A stretch of 64,000 nucleotides of DNA from Fulvia fulva (taxonomy: Eukaryota > Ascomycota > Dothideomycetes > Mycosphaerellales > Mycosphaerellaceae). The notes under the pieces are model-generated. The model searched no databases. It worked only from the letters and a program-made list of their open reading frames with translations, and was not told where the DNA came from. Location: contig NC_063017.1 of NCBI RefSeq assembly GCF_020509005.1, forward strand, positions 1,550,001-1,614,000, given 5' to 3'. A program made the translations under genes and the position numbers. Positions 60,235 through 64,000 of this stretch are shown here, in pieces. Within the stretch, counting starts at the first letter, position 1. Each line of letters begins with the position of its first letter.

Positions 60235-61218
60235 TCAATACGTCCCAGCAATCTGCCCGATCCTCCCTCCATCCACGACATTAACACACCCATTCAAATA
60301 CGCCCCCGCCGGACTCGCCATATACAACACCGTCCCCGCCATATCACTCGTCGCCCCCAACCGCTCCGCCGGAATGAACCCCTTCTCAAAAGCCCCCTCA
60401 ACACACGGATCACCCTTACTCCTCGTGATCCCCGCACTCAAGTCGCCAGGGAAGAGACCTGGTGCGATGCCGTTCACGCGGATGGAGTATGGTACCAGGG
60501 CTCCAGAGAGGCTCTTAACCAAGTGCGTCGTGGCGGCTTTGGTCATGGGGTAAGCCGAGAAGCCCAGGGGGTTGCGGAGGTAGCCTGCTATGGAGGTTGT
60601 GACGAGGACTTGGGATTTTATGCCGGCGAAGTTTTGGGCTTTGTTGCCGGCGTCGAGGAGTTTGAGGAAGGCGAAGGTTGTGAAGGCGACGGCTGTGGTG
60701 TTGGTGGCGAAGCCGGCTGTATATCACATTAGTATGGCAAACGAAGTGGGGAAAGCATGGGAGTGTATTACTGTTCCAATCCTCCATATTCTGCTCCATG
60801 CAAGCATCAGCATACTCCTCCAACGTCGCCTCGTTCGGCTCCGCGCTAATGGGCGGAGAGTACCATCCACTATTCGCACAGACGAGGTTCACGTAGCCGG
60901 TTTCGTTCTTGGTCTGTTCAGCGACTCGGCGGAGGGAGTCTTTCGAGGTGGCATCGCCGACGATGGGAATAACATTGCCGTGTGGTGAGGCCTCTCGGGC
61001 AGCTTCCTCAAGTTTCTCTTTGCGGCGACCGACTATGTAGGCCTTTGCTGCGCCGTTGTTGGCAAAGGCTTTGGTCATCATTAGGCCAATTCCTGCGAGA
61101 GGCGTTACTGTGGATTGGGCGGAGAGTGCTACGACGAACCTGTGCCACCGCCGGTGATAACGACGACCATGCCCTTGACGCCGAAGAGCTTGGTCGGGTC
61201 TACCGTGTTGGGATCCAT
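60235..61218 (-). CDS. Short-chain dehydrogenase/reductase (classical SDR)
   Basis: Three exons, 61140-61218, 60772-61092 and 60235-60716, give 293 residues. Introns of 47 bp (GTTCGT...GCAG) and 55 bp (GTAATA...ACTAAT...ACAG) join exactly through the conserved motifs, which supports the model. NAD(P)-binding TGGGTGIG is at residues 22-29 and GRRKEKL follows the second strand. The catalytic set is Ser175 in VTTSIAG with Tyr189 and Lys193 in YPMTK. IRVNGIAPGLFPG and the C-terminal VVDGG strand fit classical SDRs of about 290 residues. It probably reduces a small carbonyl substrate, as 3-oxoacyl-reductase-like members do, but the substrate cannot be read from sequence. No membrane segment or targeting signal. 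Confidence 0.9.
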
Positions 61219-61792
61219 GATCTTGGGCGGTACTCCTGAAGGTACCGTGTGTGCAGGATTTGTGTGATGAAGTGAAGTGCTATAGTACCAATCGGGGTGG
61301 GTCCTGCAAAGTGGGCCATGGCTGACGACTGGTGCTGTAACGCAGATATGACTGGAAAGCGCACCGAACAGCGAGAGAAGCAAAGCACAGAGAATCAAAC
61401 CAGGCCCGGGTCGACAGCAGAGACAGACTGCCGTGGTACTCGAGGACTTCGCAGCGTCTCTATGACGGGATATCCGGATATGCACTGGTGAGAGCGAGGC
61501 CGGAAATAAGTGGGAGTGGCTGAAGATGCATCTTGAGATGTGCGGTTCGGAGGACGGAGTTGAGCCAGATAGAGAGGAGTCAGGGACTCCGGACTGGCGC
61601 TGAAGTCTGAGGCGCTTGGCTTGATGCTTTGCCTGGAGGAGAGGCTTTAGTTACAGCGGCATAGTCGGTAGCATGGTTACGTTGGCGATGTGGGGATGAT
61701 ACGCGCATAGGACATGCTCCCGAAGGAGGTTGCATGAATTTTGACTTCATTGATGAGCCCAACAGCTCTCTTTCATCTATGTGCACTCGTCT
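61219..61792. other. Intergenic region, 0.6 kb
   Basis: Between the end of the NADH diphosphatase gene and the start of the SDR gene, both on the minus strand. It probably holds the SDR promoter and the NADH diphosphatase terminator. No gene supported. Confidence 0.5.
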
Positions 61793-63133
61793 CTAAATCT
61801 TGGTCTCGCCACTCGCAAAGCCATTGACCACAGCTGTCATAAGCTGATTCGCAATCGCAGTGTTGGGCGGTAATCTCAAATCGCCCTGCTTGTACTCTGG
61901 ACTGGCATCCTCACCCAGCCCCGACGTGCCTACTCTCAGCGCATGTCGCACTTCATCAAACTCGAACCACCTCGCATCATCAAGCTCAGGATCATGACCC
62001 AGATCGATCGTCTCGCCAGTCGGTATCGCTTGACCAATAGCGCCAATCATGAGGTTCGCAGGGTACGGCCAAGGTTGCGTCGAGTGGATCACAACTCTTC
62101 CGACGAGAATGCCGGCTTCTTCGTAGACTTCTCTTCGTACGGCCTCTTCGATTGATTCGGCTGGTTCGGCGAAACCGGCGAGGGTGGAGAACCAGTATGC
62201 GGGCCAGCGCTTCTGTCGTCCGAGGAGGATCCTGTCGCCCTTTGCGTTCATGACAGCCATGATGACGGTAGGGTCCGTTCGAGGGAAGCACAAGTTGGAA
62301 ATACCGGTCCGTGTCACGCATGGTGGACGAGCCTTGGGATCTGCGCCTTGCTCCGTGTTGGGTGGGATCGCATTGCTGACTCTCTTCGTTGAGCCATCTG
62401 TAGGTGGACACGTCCTCTTGAAGCCGGCGTTGACACTCATTGTGAGGCTGCCACACGCCGCACAGTATGGGTTCCTAGCATTCCAGTCTAGCAACTGTCG
62501 TGCCTCGGCATATATGGCCGCATCTTGTGCCTCCAGATGCATTATCCTGCCCTTGCCAAACTCCAGGCTCTTGCTCTTCAGGTCTGCGATCAGCTTCTCG
62601 CTGGCCTCCTTGACGCTTCCTCTGGGTGTGACATCGACGGCGAAGTACGGCGCTCCCGTGTAGCGGTTTTTGGCTTGGTATGTGAGACGATTCTTATTCT
62701 TCTCGTCGATACCGAGGAAGATGATCTGGGGGATGTAGTTGTCGCTGTTGTAAGTTGCAACCAACTCTTTCTCGTCCTTGGAGAAGGGGTCCCCGCCGAT
62801 GATGGATTGGACATGGTTGTACTTGACGTAGGCGAGCTTGCCGCGGCCGGGCTTGGTGTTGGACTGGACGAGGGGTTGGAGCTCGTTGCAGAGGAGGAAG
62901 GATGTGCCTGGATGATGGGTGAGTAATGTATCACTGCGTTGGGGGGGGGGGGGGGTGACGGGACTGTCGTGCTTCAAGGCCTGAGACAGAAACTTGCTGT
63001 CCGCTCGCAGGAATGCCACACGGTTCAGTGGTGAGCCGGAGAAGTAGTTGGCGACTTCCTTGCCGAACTTTCGTGACAGCATCGAGTCGATGTGTGCGTG
63101 CGCGGGATCTGGGTTGTCGGGTTGCGCTGGCAT
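61793..63133 (-). CDS. NADH diphosphatase (NudC/Npy1-type Nudix hydrolase)
   Basis: Best model: exons 62965-63133 and 61793-62907, 427 residues, with a 57-bp phase-1 intron (62908-62964). The intron removes a poly-C run that would otherwise encode prolines. The join KHD-STSFLL restores the conserved N-terminal pattern of the family. It hydrolyses NAD(P)H or NAD+ to NMN(H) and AMP; close relatives also remove NAD caps from RNA. Seen: zinc ribbon Cys at 205, 208, 223 and 253; PRTDPTVIM; Nudix box at 301-323 (G-x5-E-x7-REVYEEAGI); and the NADH-specific STQPWPYPA at 332-340. The extended spacer between the third and fourth Cys is common in fungi. No PTS1 at the C-terminus (ends TKI), unlike yeast Npy1. 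Confidence 0.92.
   Translation of the reverse strand: MPAQPDNPDPAHAHIDSMLSRKFGKEVANYFSGSPLNRVAFLRADSKFLSQALKHDSPVTPPPPQRSDTLLTHHPGTSFLLCNELQPLVQSNTKPGRGKLAYVKYNHVQSIIGGDPFSKDEKELVATYNSDNYIPQIIFLGIDEKNKNRLTYQAKNRYTGAPYFAVDVTPRGSVKEASEKLIADLKSKSLEFGKGRIMHLEAQDAAIYAEARQLLDWNARNPYCAACGSLTMSVNAGFKRTCPPTDGSTKRVSNAIPPNTEQGADPKARPPCVTRTGISNLCFPRTDPTVIMAVMNAKGDRILLGRQKRWPAYWFSTLAGFAEPAESIEEAVRREVYEEAGILVGRVVIHSTQPWPYPANLMIGAIGQAIPTGETIDLGHDPELDDARWFEFDEVRHALRVGTSGLGEDASPEYKQGDLRLPPNTAIANQLMTAVVNGFASGETKI
62908..62964 (-). other. Putative intron with a C15 homopolymer
   Basis: The donor reads GTCCCG and the acceptor CATCCAG, with CTCAC before it. On the + strand the run is G15 at 62941-62955. Its length is a multiple of three, so the unspliced frame stays open and an automatic call would retain it as PVTPPPPQRSD. 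The donor is weak; the evidence is the protein pattern across the junction. Confidence 0.6.
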
Positions 63134-63807
63134 GACTTCTCACGCTACATGTATTGTACTAGTGAAGTCTTCAAAGATTGGCAGTACTTTATCGACACTG
63201 TGCCTGATCGACTGTCGGCCAGAGAATGAACAGACTGCTCCGATGGCATCATAGCTACCCAGCGCCACCGCCACCGCCACCGCTCCCGATGTTTACTAAT
63301 GTCTGCCGCTGGTGCGAGAGGCATCGCAGCGTGCGCAGGTGGTGGGGTCATGATTGTTGGTCGGCTCGGCAGAGATGCGAGCGGCATCGTCTGGTCGACA
63401 TGCAGCATCGTGTACTAGCTGTTACTGTGGTCTGTCAAGACGGATACGGTAGCCTCGCTGTACGCCGTGGAAGTCTCACACTACAGTGAATGAAACACAA
63501 TGGAACCGGCTTGACTCCGCATTGCCGAGAAGAAAACCGATGACAGCACACTGCACACCACATCCACTGCCCAATCCTACTCTGCTGTTGACCTCGGAGC
63601 TTCATCTTCTCATCGACAGACTGTCGTCGTAACGCAAACCACTCGTGGCACCTCATGACCCAGCAGATGGCGTCGCCACGAAGCCTGCCGGACAGCTCAT
63701 TCCTCACACGAGGTAAGACGGAGTAACAACGATTGGCAATCTGCTACGCATCACTGCCATCATCATCACTGGCTGGCCACATCTCCCGGCGTTACACAAC
63801 GAACACG
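63134..63807. other. Intergenic region between divergent genes
   Basis: 674 bp. Contains a short (GCCACC)n run at about 63262-63281 and promoter candidates for both sides. No gene supported. Confidence 0.5.
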
Positions 63808-64000
63808 ATGGTCACGCTGCATACCACCTTGACTTCACCCACGGTGTACATGGCCTTCACCGGCGATTATGTCTACCCAAGCAACAGCCAAGCCATCAAC
63901 GACTCCAAAATCCTCGTCTTCCCCCAGACCGCTTGTCAGGTGTGATCTCCTTCGGCGACGACACTATCACAGCCGCCTCTGATGGTGGCTTTGTGGTTGC
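63808..64000 (+). CDS. Possible 5' part of a gene running off the right edge
   Basis: ATG at 63808 (CACGATGG) opens 45 codons to a TGA at 63943-63945. The peptide contains TVYMAFTGDYVYPS. A donor-like GTGTGA follows CAG at 63937-63939, so the gene could splice there and continue beyond 64000. No family recognised; existence is uncertain. Confidence 0.35.

Noticed and set aside
63262..63281. (GCCACC)n run
   Set aside because: Only about three units; ordinary microsatellite-like sequence.

Overview
The window looks like a chromosome segment of a filamentous ascomycete, probably a Dothideomycete. This placement is inferred from three things. The genes carry short (about 45-60 nt) GT-AG introns with CTAAC/CTGAC-like branch sites. 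The protein families present are typical of such fungi. The left 46 kb shows an extreme footprint of repeat-induced point mutation (RIP). No rRNA, tRNA, CRISPR array or bacterial feature was seen.

Layout. Positions 1-45985 are a gene-free block of nested, decayed transposons in which CA and TG dinucleotides are nearly absent, being replaced by TA, while CG is kept. The inferred order is as follows. A Ty3/Gypsy element (Gypsy-C, + strand) lies at 1-2156 and 13207-16330. It is interrupted by a Copia element (Copia-B, 2157-13201, - strand, TSD GTAGT). A younger, less mutated Copia element (Copia-A, 2177-7626, TSD GTATA) sits inside the 3' LTR of Copia-B. A solo LTR is at 14233-14549. Two Tad-like LINE copies follow (16676-21519 and 25357-30358, + strand); the second interrupts another Gypsy element (Gypsy-2, 21520-32251 and beyond). 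Next are an unassigned ORF-like stretch (32450-33720), a minus-strand Gypsy element (Gypsy-3, about 33900-39704), a 5'-complete but 3'-truncated sister of Copia-A (39705-44617), and the tail of a pogo/Fot1-like DNA transposon (44618-45005).

At about 45985 composition switches sharply to normal coding DNA. The genes, in order, are: an ACAD11-like acyl-CoA dehydrogenase with a peroxisomal C-terminus (+); two small hypothetical genes (-); an acidic hypothetical protein (+); two membrane proteins that share an unusual C-terminal Trp motif (+, +); a highly divergent six-exon HSP70-like protein (-); a nuclear-looking hypothetical protein whose long frame is interrupted by one TAG (+); a short-chain dehydrogenase/reductase (-); an NADH diphosphatase of the NudC/Npy1 type (-); and the possible start of a gene running off the right edge (+). 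No operon-like logic is evident. The ACAD and NADH diphosphatase fit peroxisomal or nicotinamide-nucleotide metabolism, but they are not clustered.

Most interesting points: (1) the membrane-protein pair with two evenly spaced W-x-x-[VIL] motifs in an acidic C-terminus, which could be Atg8-binding motifs; (2) copies of both the Copia and the LINE that share the same RIP-type mutations and the same spared sites, suggesting copying or conversion after RIP; (3) several genes whose reading frame depends on unusual introns or a homopolymer length. Exon structures and families were read by eye, without alignment or database search.
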